A stretch of DNA of 64,000 bases from Liquidambar formosana (lineage: Eukaryota; Streptophyta; Magnoliopsida; Saxifragales; Altingiaceae): positions 11,167,338 through 11,231,337 of the forward strand of contig CM077820.1 of NCBI GenBank assembly GCA_039720395.1, in the 5' to 3' direction. The position numbers and the translations under genes were made by a program. Positions 12,191 to 23,400 of the stretch are shown here, one piece after another. The notes under the pieces were generated by a model. It had not been told where the DNA came from, ran no database searches, and was given only the letters and a program-made list of their open reading frames with translations. The number at the start of each line of letters is the position of its first letter. Within the stretch, counting starts at the first letter, position 1.

Positions 12191-12770
12191 ATGAGGTTTG
12201 TTGAGCTGGTGTCCCTTGAATGGGATGCTCTCTCCAATTCAAGCCTCTTTGAGCTCATCGTATGTTGCTATGCTTTACTGGATAGCTACTCCACTAAAGC
12301 CGAGAAGATCATCTCCAATTGTGTCAGTGATCTTATCAAGATCAATCGTGGCTTTCAGGATGCCATGGAAGTAGGGGAGGCATACATAAAGGGTGGTCAA
12401 AAAATGATGGAGGTCAAAGAAGTTCTTGAGGGTGCTAGAGCATCAGTGGAGGAAGCCATTAAAGTAAGTGAAGCAGAGGTGGTGGACAAGATGGAGATTA
12501 CGCTGAGGGAACTGGAACAGCAAAGAGTATGAGTTTGAGACATCTTATAAGGACAAGTGTAGAGAAATTGCAGAGATGAAGAAAGTAGTTGATGAAGCTA
12601 AGGCTAGACAGGTTATGCATGATTCTATTGTGCACCCGGGATTAGATTATGATTTGCTGAAAACGAGAGTCACAAAGCTGGAAAAAGAGAAGTGTGATGC
12701 TGAGGAGACCTTGGAGGGTCTCAAGGCCAAATGGCTTTCGATTCAAGAATCTTTAAAATACATAGACTAA
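12191..12770 (+). pseudogene. Coiled-coil ORF remnant, left arm of the inverted repeat
   Basis: Two frames (12191-12532 and 12576-12770) join if a small frameshift near 12530 is allowed. Together they give about 190 residues rich in Glu, Lys and Ala with heptad character, including ARASVEEAIKVSEAEVVDK and KTRVTKLEKEKCDAEETLEG. No named domain is recognised. The composition resembles the C-terminal coiled coil of the plant-mobile-domain ORF at 60447-63792, so a retrotransposon accessory ORF is a possible source (inference). Confidence 0.5.
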
Positions 12771-13349
12771 TCTTGTAGTTGCGTGCACAAGGGGTTGATT
12801 GATATGTTTTTGTTCAAATACATGAGTGATTGTTACATAAATCTTTTGTTATTATAAGAATATGGTTAGGACATGCGATGCTTGTTCAGATTTTATGTCG
12901 ATATGTCCTTATGTCCATGAGTCGCATGTTCAGATATTTGAAAGCCGTCGTGTCATGATCTCTGGCTATTACTACTCCAAGTAGGGTATGGGCAATTTGT
13001 CCATGACAAATGTATCCCTACATATTGCCAATTATATCCCTACATTTGAAAGCCGTCGTGTCATTTCTTGGGTTATGTTGGATATAATTGGCAATATGTA
13101 TGAATACATTTGTCATGGACAAATTGCCCATACCTTGCTTGGAGTAATAATAGCCAGAGATCATGACACGACGGCTTTCAAATATTTGAACATGCAACTC
13201 ATGGATATAAGGACATATCGACATAAAATCTGAACAAGCATCGCATGTCCTAACCATATTCTTATAATAACAAAAGATTTATGTAACAATCACTCTATGT
13301 ATTTGAACAAAAACATATCAATCAGCCCCTTGTGCACGCAACTACAAGA

Positions 13350-13947
13350 TCAGTCTAGCCATTTGGCCTTGAGACCCTTCAAGGTCTCCTCAGCATCACA
13401 CTTATCTTTTTCCAACTTTGCGACTCTCGTTTTCAACAAATCATAATCTAATTCCAGGTGCACAATAGAATCGTGCATAACCTGTCCAGCCTTGGCTTCA
13501 TCAATTGCTTTCTTCATCTCTGCAATTTCTCTACACTTGTCCTTATAAGATGTCTCGAACTCATACTCTTTGCTGTTCCAATACCCTCAGCATCATCTCC
13601 ATCTTGTCCACCACCTTTGCTTCACTTACTTTAATGGCTTCCTCTACTGATGCTCTAGCACCCTCAAGAACTTCTTTGACCTCCATCATTTTTTGACCAC
13701 CCTTTATGTATGCCTCCTCTACTTCCATGGCATCCTGAAAGCCACGATTGATCTTGATAAGATCACTGACACAATTGGAGATGATCTTCTTGGCTTCAAT
13801 GGAGTAGCTATCCAGTAAAGCATAGCAACATACGTTGAGCTCGGAGAGGCTTGAATTGGAGAGAGCATCACATTCAAGGGACACCAGCTCAACAAACCTC
13901 ATCTTCATCCCTTCCCTTCCCCCTCGCAACTCCTTCTGCAGATTCAA
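13350..13947 (-). pseudogene. Coiled-coil ORF remnant, right arm of the inverted repeat
   Basis: Mirror copy of the ORF at 12191-12770. It runs on the minus strand from an ATG at 13947 through 128 codons to a stop at 13561, and the frame continues after a shift to about 13350. The frame breaks at the same place as in the left arm, so the break came before the inverted duplication. It has ten extra N-terminal residues and lacks the 27-bp insertion of the other arm. Confidence 0.5.
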
Positions 13948-14214
13948 TGGAACCTTCTTTGTTCCTCTTAATTCTACGGCCTTCTAGTTTTTTATCCACC
14001 TGAGCTTGAGGTTGAGCTCCGACTGCACATACACTAGATAACATTGTGTGCCAAAAAATTTAAACATTAGAATTCAAAGTAGATCGACAGATCAATTAAT
14101 AGAGAGAGATAGACAAAAAAAGAAAATGCTCACTGAGCTTGTACACACACACACACACACAGAGTACATTGATCAAGCAAAGAGATGTCTTTGCTCACTA
14201 CTACAAAAACGTTG

Positions 14215-14565
14215 ATAGATGACTGTGTTTAACAGTCATCTTTTACCAAAACAATCATCTTTTTTTAGTAAAAACGGTCATCTCTTCACCCGTCATCTTT
14301 TATCATCAAATAAGATGACCGTTTTTAACAGTCATCTTTGAGCGCTATAGATGACCGTTTTTTAAAAACAGTCATGTTTATTTTAAAGAATGAAGACCCT
14401 TTATTCATCAACACTGTCATCTTTTTGTACCAAAACCGTCATCTTTTTTATGCTATAGATGACCGTTAAAAAGAGTCATGTATTCACAAAAACATGACCG
14501 TTTTTATCTAAAACAGTCATCTATGTAGAGTAAAGATGACCGTGAAAACCAGTCATCTTTTTCAA
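14215..14565. repeat. Left sub-terminal repeats of the CACTA element
   Basis: GATGACCGTTTTT / AACAGTCATCTTT units occur in both orientations every 20-40 bp. In this superfamily such units bind the transposase accessory protein. Confidence 0.8.
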
Positions 14566-14666
14566 AACAAATTTATAAATAAATAAATAAATAAATAAAT
14601 AAATTGCAATTTGATTTATAAATTTGCAATTTTATTTAATCAATCAAATTGACATAAATCTAAAAT

Positions 14667-14748
14667 TATTACAAAAGACTACACATCTCAAGCTTCAACA
14701 TAAAAAAATTACAAAAGACTACACATCTCAAGCTTCAACATAAAAAAA
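14667..14748 (+). repeat. Direct repeat of about 38 bp, two copies
   Basis: ATTACAAAAGACTACACATC followed by TCAAGCTTCAACATAAAAAA occurs twice in tandem, just inside the CACTA left sub-terminal region. Confidence 0.85.
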
Positions 14749-15041
14749 TATAAGCAATGAATCACATTTCAATTTTTTACATGATCTACTACACAAATCA
14801 ACCATCATTCCATGGGTACAACAATACATCACTTCCAAAAATTTACAAGTTTAATTAATGCAAATATCAAAAGTAAAGTTAACTAGGTTGATGCTAGCTC
14901 AACTCCATTTGCTCCCTAGCCTTCAAATAATATTCTGAGCTATCATAGTAGAAAATAGAAACAATCCTGTTGCAATAACAAAAACAATAGGTAAGAGTGC
15001 CTGCTTGAGAAAGAAAAATGCAGGCTAATATCAAAATAAGA

Positions 15042-16582
15042 ATGCCAAGTCAAAAAAACATGTACCTTTCAAACTGTTCCAAAGTATATAGAGTTATTGA
15101 CTTGTAAAAAGTGCTCTTAACCTTTCCCTTTATATAGTATAAATGAAAAGCTTAAGCAATGTCAAAGCATATGGAACTACTTAGAAACCATTAAATTAAG
15201 ATGTTCACTGTTTTTTGGAAAGTACCTATATGCTTCAGATTTATTGTCATCTTTGGGACCTGAAAAGAAATAAATATTGCACTAATTAATGAAACAAAAA
15301 ATTCCCAACTTAAAAAATGCATTCTACACTAAGGGGAAGGAAAAAAAAGCTGCATTACAAATTTTTATTTTTATTTTTTAATCAGCACCAAAAGCTTTAT
15401 AAATATAAATTGAAAAGTTATGAACTGAACTGAAGTAGAGAAAACATACTCCAAAACATATAGTGAGCAAAATATAACTCAGCAACCCCCACATCTTAGA
15501 AATACTCAATTACCCTAAGCAAAACAACCAGAGAAAACTCCCAAAATGGGAGCCTACCAAATAAAAAATGCAGCAATTATAAGTCCAAAAAATGGAAAAC
15601 AGTTGAAATTGCCCTAACAAATTGAACAAAACACAAAGCAGGGCTCAGGAAAAAATATAGACATTGGTTCAAGTTTCACAAAGGACACCTACCAATACCT
15701 TCTAGGTACACTTCCCATCCAACTTCATCTATTTAACTCAATAAGAGTAAGCAATAATAAAACTCAATTATAAACACAACTGTTATTATAAATGATAGTG
15801 ATAGCATATGCCATATAAAATTGAACCAAAAAAGAGGGGAAAAGAAAAGAAAAGAAAAGGAAAGAGAATTAAAATAGTTACACTTGAAATTTGAATGAAA
15901 AGAGGCAAATCAACCACTAGCTTACCATAAATAATAGAGCTAGTATAGAACAATATCATCTGATCATTGGACACCAATACACCAAGAAAAATGATTCAAA
16001 TAAGAATAAATTTGAATATTTAGGGGCAAAAGAAAAAAGAACAATTCATATGAAGAGTACAAAAGTGTTATGTGGTTACCAATGCAACAGAAATCAAATT
16101 GAAGCAGGAATAAGATGGCAAGGAGATCAGGAAAACTCAAAAACCAACACACCATACCCAAGAGATAGACAAGCGATTATACCTATCAACACCGCACCAG
16201 TACAAAACAAGTTATGCGAGCACAATACTCCTGATCAAAACAAATACCAAAGCTCCAACCTACTTCATGTAAAATCGAGTGCCAAGTCAAAAAAACATGC
16301 ACCCCTCCAACAGTTCCAACTGTTAATGGTTTCAACAAGCAAGTAGAATTCCCCTTTAATTACTATGGTTTTAAACACAGACATGAAATCCAACACCAGA
16401 CCAAGATTAATATAAGGAAAATGATTCAAAGCATTAACAAAACAGGAAAATGATTCAAATAAGAATTGATTTGAATATTTAGGGGCAAACGAAAAAGAAC
16501 AATTTATATAAAGAGTAAAAAAGGGTCATGTCTTTACTAATGCAACAAAAATCATATCGAAGTAGGAATAAGAGGGTGAGCA
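15042..16582 (+). repeat. Internal direct repeats in the CACTA element
   Basis: About 138 bp at 15988-16125 recurs at 16447-16582. Shared landmarks are AAAATGATTCAAATAAGAAT, TTTGAATATTTAGGGGCAAA and GGAATAAGA. A shorter pair, TGCCAAGTCAAAAAAACATG, occurs near 15042 and 16279. The second long copy ends close to the 3' limit of the captured ATPase fragment. The rest of 14.9-16.6 kb shows no gene. Confidence 0.6.
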
Positions 16583-16689
16583 GATGTTAAAAGAGTAGGC
16601 CTCTAATCCAATTAAATGTCTCCTTTTTGTTTCTGAGTGATCTTGTTCTGATGTAAGAAGACAAACCAATAACTCAAGGATGACAATCA

Positions 16690-18720
16690 CTCTGTAGTAT
16701 TTTCCTGTGGGTTTTTCTCGCGAGCTGAATGGCTTTTGGTATCTTTTGAATGTCATTCGACATGAGAATCACATGCCCTGTCTTAGTTGCAAGTGCTGAA
16801 CCCAAAAGGCCCATTGCGATACCAATATCTGCTGTAGCTATTGCAGGGGCATCATTCACGCCATCTCCAATCATGGCAGTTGGTACGGTCCGTCTTTCTT
16901 AAAGCTTGTAACAATTCTCACCTTGTCTTCAGGTAGAAGTTCTGCATGGACTTCCTCTAGAGAATGCCCTAGCTTCAAAAAAAATTTGCCTTTTTTTATT
17001 AACAAAGTTTATTGAAATTTGAAATAATACGTTAAAGAAACTAGGCAGCAAATGTGTAAAATTAGCCCAAATGAAATCACTCTGTAGTGCTTTCTCACAT
17101 TTGAAATGAGTCCTTTTTAGTTACAGAGTTCCATTATAAGGATTTGTCAAATGATGCCATTTCAAATCCCCCCTTTTTTTCCTTCTCTTACATTCAAGTT
17201 TGTGGAATTTTTTATTTTTTATTTTTATGTTTCATTCCAAACCATGGATTTTTTTCCTTGAAATAACTGGAAAAAAAATGAAAAATTATTTTCTCTGTGA
17301 GATGAATAATGGAAGCATACTTAGGACTTCGTGCCAGATCAAGCAATTCCAAAACTGACCCAGTTAATTACTGAAAAACCTATGACAGAAATGGGCGAGA
17401 ATCGTACATGAATAAAAATTGGAAAGGCTTCAATTGAAGTTTTTTTTTGGAGAAGTCAAGTAAGGACTAAATGGTTAAAAGAGTATCAAGTGGATGCATT
17501 TCAATTAACATCAGCTTAAAATGCCTAGACTTTGATGATGGGATCATACATGCATGGCAAAGTGCATAAATTAAGGAATAGAGGTGCACCTGATCTTGTG
17601 CATGCATTGCTGCTGCGTGACTATCCCCTGTAAGCATAGCAGTTTTAATGCCTAATGACTTCAGCTCTTTCACCACCTCCATAACCCCAGATCGACAAAC
17701 ATCAGAGAGACTGAAAATTCTGGCAGGAGTTGCACCATGGTATATATATCCAATGGTCTGTCCTCCCTTACTATCACCCACTAGTGTTGGAACTGATAAT
17801 GATATCCAAACAGGTAAATTTATTATAATTAAGCAGAAAAAATAAAAAGCTTTATCTAATTGGTTATGAAGATGAAAATTTTGTATCATGCAATGACTTC
17901 TTGACATCCTAAATAGCTCAAGACACCTATTTCGCTTACATTAGTGTGATACTGCATGTGGTGTTTAGAAAATAATTTTGAAGGTAAAGGAGGTAAAGCT
18001 TTTCACCTGTTCCACAACCAGCTCTATGAGAGATTTTCCTGCTTCCAACATAGATATCATGTCCATCAATTATCCCATGAATCCCTTCTGTAGGAAAATT
18101 TTGAAATTCTTTTACATTGTCAGGCTTTGGCTCAATGGAAAGTGACCATCCATAGTCAACGAGTGCAGTCGCCATTGGATGACTTGACTTATTCTCAACA
18201 CTCGAAACCATTAAAAGTTTTGTTAACTGACATTAGTTTCCAATTTAACAATAAAATTTCAGCAACTAATGGTGAACTCTTTAAATGGGGCGTCTTGACA
18301 TCCAATGAAAATTGATTATGTCCATTGTGCTTTGTATAGCATTTGAAGCAAATCCATTGTATTTTTGAAAATGTTGTTTGACCCATAATAAAATCTCATA
18401 TAATGTTGTGCAATGCTATATGCCGCAAGAGAGTAGCTTTTAAAAATCAATTGCATTTTTAAGTCTTAAAGATATAGCCATGTCATATGGGATTTAACAT
18501 ATAAAAGAGCCTATTAAGTAGGGAAAGTTCAGGAAACTAATATTGAAAAATAAGAGTCAGTACTGAGCTATTATTGTAGTTATAAAAAATGTTATTGACA
18601 GTAAAGAGAATGAAAAGCCAACAAGTGATCTTTACCAATAAACCAGTGTGCTCAAGCTAATATCATCGCAAAGAGATTGAAAATCCGTCACAACAAATTC
18701 ACCTCTTGTTATTGTACCAG
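16690..18720 (-). pseudogene. Captured heavy-metal P1B-ATPase (HMA) gene fragment inside CACTA
   Basis: Four exons read on the minus strand. Exon a, about 18637-18720: TGTITRGEFVVTDF through DDISLSTLVYW. Exon b, 18007-18209: [20 protein letters not shown], the nucleotide-binding domain with the SHP motif, then the [14 protein letters not shown] segment. Exon c, 17590-17792: GYIYHGATPARIFSLSDVCR and IKTAMLTGDSHAAAMHA. Exon d, about 16690-16972: VHAELLPEDK, then [20 protein letters not shown]. Family members pump Zn/Cd/Co across membranes. This copy cannot: homology starts after the phosphorylated Asp of DKTGT, the N-terminal half and last helices are absent, the acceptor of exon b reads AT not AG, and a 5-bp insertion before the hinge motif near 16890 shifts the frame. 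The other acceptors and donors look intact, so capture was at DNA level with introns. Confidence 0.85.
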
Positions 18721-18779
18721 TTATATATATAAAGAAAATTTACTTATTGACTGAGTAAATAAGAGGAATGGATGAGGAT

Positions 18780-19600
18780 AATTACATGCAAAAAAGACAT
18801 CAATCAGTTGGAGGAATGTGAACCCACGGCCACCGTGCCCAACCCCTAATTTTGAAGCAAACCTTACATTAACCCTGTTGTTGAGAAAACAGAGGGGAAA
18901 TTAAAGAAAAAAAATTATATAGATTCCAAAATAAGCAGGAAAGTGAACAAAATTAAGAAGTTCTTCATACATTTTGGGAATTAAATTAGATTTATTCAAA
19001 GAATTCAAGGAAACACAAAAATTAATCTGAGACTGCTATAGTATAAGCAAATCATATTATGAAAAAAAGGACATAGAAGAAATCCTAGAAACCCTAGAAC
19101 TGAAAAACTAGATCTGAAGCCCTAGAACTAAAATCCTAGATCTGAAGCCTTAGAACTAAAATCCTAGATTTGAAACTTGAGCTTTACATACCTTACAAAG
19201 ATAAGTAAAAAGAGAAATTTTGTTAAGAAAGAACAAAAGAAAAACATAAAAAAGAAAAAAAGAAAGCAAAACAATGAACTCACCAGACAATGCTGCGGCG
19301 GGAGCAACGTTGTTGACGGCAGTAAAAGTGATGTCGACGGTGGAAACAGGGGCGGCGACGATGGCGTTGACGGCGTCATATGTAGTGACTGGTGCGAAAG
19401 CTTTTGAAGAAACAGAGGAGGGGGAGAGGTAGCGTGAGAGTAGAGAGAGGGAGATAGTGTTTGCAAGGGGAATTGGCAGCGATGGTGAGGGTGGCTTTGA
19501 GCGACGGCAACGGCGACGGCGGAGAAACCGAGGGATGGAGATTGGAGAGAGCGAGAGAGAGAGACTCAGAACCTTGCTATACTGTTATAAAAATATAGCT
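18780..19600. other. CACTA interior upstream of the ATPase fragment
   Basis: No ORF is convincing. 19290-19570 is GC-richer (repeated GGCGACG and GACGGC) with GAGAGA tracts, unlike its surroundings, and could be a captured promoter or first exon. 19090-19170 repeats CCTAGAACTAAAATCCTAGA and TCTGAAGCC. Confidence 0.4.
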
Positions 19601-19644
19601 CGTCTTAAAAGGGGATCGTGGAGGTGACACGGGAAGAAAGTCTT

Positions 19645-19862
19645 TAGGGAGTGAATTGATGACCGGTTTTTTAAAACTAGTCATCTTTTGTTATACTGTT
19701 TTTAAAACCAGTCATCTTTATTTGTTCAAAGATGACTGCTTTAAGTTTGATTTTAAATATCAGTCATCTTTTCATCTTAAAAATTAAAAGATGACTAGTT
19801 TTTAAAAAACAGTCATCTTTTTAAATTCTAAAAGCGTCATCTATCAACCTTTTTCTTGTAGT
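19645..19862. repeat. Right sub-terminal repeats of the CACTA element
   Basis: AGTCATCTTT / AAAGATGACTG units in both orientations end in the terminus CTTGTAGTG at 19865. Confidence 0.8.
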
Positions 19863-19865
19863 GTG

Positions 19866-21230
19866 CGCTTCTTGTTATGGCAATTAAGAAAATGGGAGAG
19901 ATGAGGTGGGAAGTGCAAATTGAAGAGACGAGTTGAGGGGCAAGGGTTTTCAAGTTTTAAACCATTCCAGGGGTGAATGGAATGAGTATTCTTTTGGGCT
20001 GTTAGAAAAATAACTATTGCACAGATTGAGGAATGAGACTTCCACGAGAATAGCCATTCCATTCCGTAAGGGCAAACCAAACTCCAGATTTTATTTTAAA
20101 GAATGGAATAATCATTCCTTTTTTATTCCATTCACACTGAAATCTCAAGTTGCCACATCAGCATTGGTACATTATATTTGAATTATATATAAGAGCAAGA
20201 CGAGAGAAAAATGATTATTGCTTGGCAAAAGAAAGCTTTAAAAAAAACAAAAACTATGAAGAGCTCAAGTGTTGGGGTGTAGCTAAAGAGTTTGTTTTCC
20301 CTAGCCTTCCCACCCTTTAATTAACTTTAGAAAAAAAAAAATGAACTTGTCCTCTTAAAGAATATAACAGTGAATAGTATGTTGAGGAAAAGGTATACAT
20401 GAGAAACAATACATCAATAATGCTCAAATTAGGAGAGGATTCCTACAATCCTACTAGAGGTGCGTTGTACAGTCACTGAAGAGTGCCACCCATGGTGGGA
20501 TCATCCAACCACTTTAATATATAAATCTATAATAGCACTGAGCTTTAGGAGAACTAGGTAGATAGTCTTAGTATTATTATAGTGAATATAAGACAGCGTA
20601 GGTTATGAACTCAGGTTATCAACTGATACTAAAGAGATTTAATGTAACTTTGAATTGAAGAGAGATTTCATCACATTAAATATATTTGCCAACTGAATCA
20701 TATTTTCTAACACAAACTAATAAGAAGCTAACTGAATATTTTCATCAAAAAAAAAAAAAAAAAGAAGCTAATTGAATATTTGAATCATATTTTCCAACAA
20801 ATAAATTAATAAGAAGCGGACTAGCAGAGGCATCCATTAATCTAAGTCCATATACAATAATGGGATAGTTGCTACTTAGCCCTTGAAACATTTTAACACA
20901 CCCTCAAAATTTTCATCAATATAAAATTACTTTAAAATAAAATAATAAGAAATGAGAAAGAAAAAGAGGGGGGGGGGGGGGGAGGGGGAGGTTGTGGGAA
21001 AACCTCATGGTGGTGATATGTAGACATCAGTCTGATGGAGGGGTTAAAACCCCTAACGGAGCAAGGATTTTGGGAAGGATAAGAAAGAACAACTCAATTT
21101 TCTCATTAAAGTAATTTTATTTATTTTCTTGTCTGATTAGCAAAAGTATTTCAGAAAATAAATTTGTTAACATCTTTTTTTTGACAAACTTTATTAATGC
21201 ACCTGAATTGTTTCCTAACTTGAATCATTA
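19866..21230. other. Non-coding stretch
   Basis: No gene is seen. 19866-20150 contains ATTCCATTC/GAATGGAA repeats that may belong to an older element into which the CACTA inserted. AAGAAGCTAACTGAATATTT recurs in altered form near 20720 and 20762. A run of about 16 G lies near 20970. Confidence 0.4.
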
Positions 21231-21353
21231 TTTTCATGGTACTCTCTCTCTCTCTCACACACACACAAACAAAACTTGAATTTTTATTTTTATTTTATTT
21301 TATTTTATTAGGTGGTGCTAAGGATGTGAATACAAAGGAAAACTACAGCCTAT

Positions 21354-22900
21354 CTATAGGCAAACCCACAATATCATCCAACAGGAGAGTAACAAGACCA
21401 TCTGGGGGGGTTTGTCTACGAGGACATGGCCATGGTAGTTATGGCTCCAGTTCGCAATGTGATCCGCGCAGACATTCCCTTCACGCAAAACATGGGATAA
21501 GGTGCACCCATTAATCCTGTAAAGCAGGATTCTACAATCTGAAATCAAAGGACCAAGAGGATGAAACTCATGGTCCCCTCCAGTAATGAGGCTGACAGAA
21601 ACTTGACAATTAGAATCAATAAGGATGGGTGAAAGTGCACAATCAACAGCTATTTTAATGCCCATTAACAGCAGAGTTCTACTTCTAGGCTAGAGGTGTT
21701 TTCCATGTTGAAGGCACACCCCAAGATCCAACCACCTTGATCATTTCTAATCAACCCACCTGCTCTTGCTGCCCTGGGTTACCATAACCACTCCCATCCG
21801 TAGTTAATTTGGAACAGCCTGCTGGGGTTCAGTCCAGACCACTTGTCTCTGAATGTTGGACTGGGGTGTGGGATCAATCTTAAATGCAAGACAGAGGTAT
21901 CTGATAAGGGAATGAGTAGAATGAAGCATAACAGGGAGAGAAACCTGCATATTAGTAAAACACTTCTTTATTACGAGTTTTCCAGATGCTCGAAGCAATG
22001 GCAAGGAAGGAAAGGCTCCACACTTGATCTGAGCTTCCTGAATTATCTTGCAGCCACTTGGTGAGAGGAGAGGAAGAGAAGGATGGATTGAGTATTGTAT
22101 CAACAAATTGGTCCTAAATGATTTTAGGCTTGGGGCTGTCTCTAAGACCAAGTAGCACATCTTCCTCACTTAACTGGCAATGAGGTCGAGAACAATAACT
22201 GGAATCAACTGGCAATGAGGTCGAAAACAATAACTGGAATCTGTCATTTGTCTTATGTTCCTCAACTGATTCATCATAAGTCTATTGTGAGTTGCTAACC
22301 AAATAAAATGCTTCAGTTTATTGGGGCCCTTGATCTTCCAATATCCAATTCAATTTTTCGATTGAGCCAAGGGAGTTCCCAAGAGTGGTAAGTTTACTGT
22401 AAGCCGACTTAGAAAATAATTTACCATTGGGGTTACCTTTCCATATTAATTTATCTGCCATGTTATTCCAAGGAATGGGTGTCCCAAGGATTTTCCTCTT
22501 AAGACTAATAGGCAGATTAGTAGATAGGCTTTCTAATTGCCTCCTTTTATAGTTGTCAATAACATCGGCAACCATAAGGTTGAGGTCATTGGGATGGATG
22601 CTGTCAATTTCCTTGCATAAAGGCCCAATCCCAAGCCAATCATCAAACCAAAATGAAATTTGAGATCCCTCTCCAATTCGCTAACACTGTCCCTGCTTGA
22701 GGGTGTCACAATTCCTTTAGAAATTGATCTCCACATAAAATAAGAGGAAGAAGTGGCCTGATTGAGCAGAACATTCTCATTCCAGGTGCATTTCTCCTTC
22801 ATTGCATGAACCCATAATGCCTATGGATTGGAGTACATATTCCAGCCTAGCTTAACAAGTAAAGCCAGATTTGACTCCCTCATTTTCCTAATCGCCAGTA
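21354..22900 (-). mobile_element. Degenerate LINE, RT tail to RNase H region
   Basis: Read downward on the minus strand with frame changes: KMRESNLALLVKLGW near 22880; ISFWFDDWLGIGPLCKEIDS near 22620; WNNMADKLIWKGNPNGKLFS near 22460; VWSLSFLAIASSIWKTRN near 22020; then an RNase H-type domain from about 21810 (LTTDGSGYGNPG) to 21354 (HVLREGNVCADHIANW). The order matches plant L1-type LINEs. There are numerous stops. A 37-bp tandem duplication occurs near 22170-22243. Confidence 0.75.
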
Positions 22901-22934
22901 CTCCCTCCATTTTTGATTTACAGACCGTATCCCA

Positions 22935-23400
22935 TTTTTTTTATTTTTTGATGAAGTAAGATTTTATTAAACAAAAGGGCAAAATCCAAGTACATAAGAC
23001 ATTTACAAGCGAATGCCAAAAAAAACCCCTATTCCATAACTTGACGGAATCTATAAAAGAAATAAAGGGTGTTTCCTTCCCTTCAAAAGTTCGAGAGCTC
23101 CTCTCCTTCCAAAGACATTAAAAAAGAGTATGAGGGGCCATATTCCAAAAGGGGTCTTAGCATCCATGCGCAATGCCTTACTCTGCCAACTCAAAAGAAG
23201 ATAATACGCAGAGGAAGGCAAGACCCAATGAATCCCAAAAAGTGAAAAGGTATGAGACCACAAGCTCCAAGCCACATGACAATGGACGAAAAGATATTCA
23301 ACCGTTTCCAACGCTCCTTTACACAAAATGCATCTATTGACCATATACCAACCTCTACCAATCAAGATAACTCGGATGCCTTTCCAGTAGCCTTTTTAGG
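22935..23400 (-). mobile_element. Second LINE, 3' end
   Basis: On the minus strand 23365-23051 encodes a zf-RVT segment (NRCILCKGALETVEYLFVHC, then WSLWSHTFSLFGIHWVLP) and the terminal KGRKHPLFLL. The following UTR ends in AATAAAATCTTACTTCATC and an A-rich tail at 22935. The clean 3' tail abutting the older LINE at 21354-22900 indicates a 5'-truncated insertion into or beside it. Confidence 0.7.

Larger units (their letters stand above)
12144..13955. repeat. Large inverted repeat with arms of about 0.9 kb
   Basis: The left arm, about 12144-13040, is mirrored by the right arm, about 13078-13955, around a spacer of roughly 40 bp. The arms begin and end with matching CTGCAGAAGGAGTTG / CAACTCCTTCTGCAG and meet at a block containing GCCAATTATATCC / GGATATAATTGGC. 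They are nearly identical apart from point changes and a 27-bp insertion near 12742 in the left arm. The spacer repeats a piece of the arm (GAAAGCCGTCGTGTCAT). A transcript across it would fold into a very long hairpin. Confidence 0.85.
14196..19865. mobile_element. Non-autonomous CACTA (En/Spm) transposon with captured gene fragment
   Basis: The left end is CACTACTACAAAAACG followed by TTGATAGATGAC. The right end is the matching inverted terminus, CACTACAAGAAAAAGG followed by TTGATAGATGAC on the minus strand. Both are classic CACTA termini. Sub-terminal regions are dense in GATGAC/GTCATC units. TGC follows the right end, and TGC also occurs one base away from the left end; this is a possible but imperfect 3-bp target duplication. 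At 5.67 kb it has no recognisable TNPD/TNP2 transposase, and the interior carries exons of a heavy-metal ATPase on the minus strand. Confidence 0.85.

Noticed and set aside
19164..19466. 100-codon Ser/Pro-rich minus ORF and 76-codon + ORF
   Set aside because: Low-complexity, no homology recognised, within CACTA; treated as possible captured leader only.
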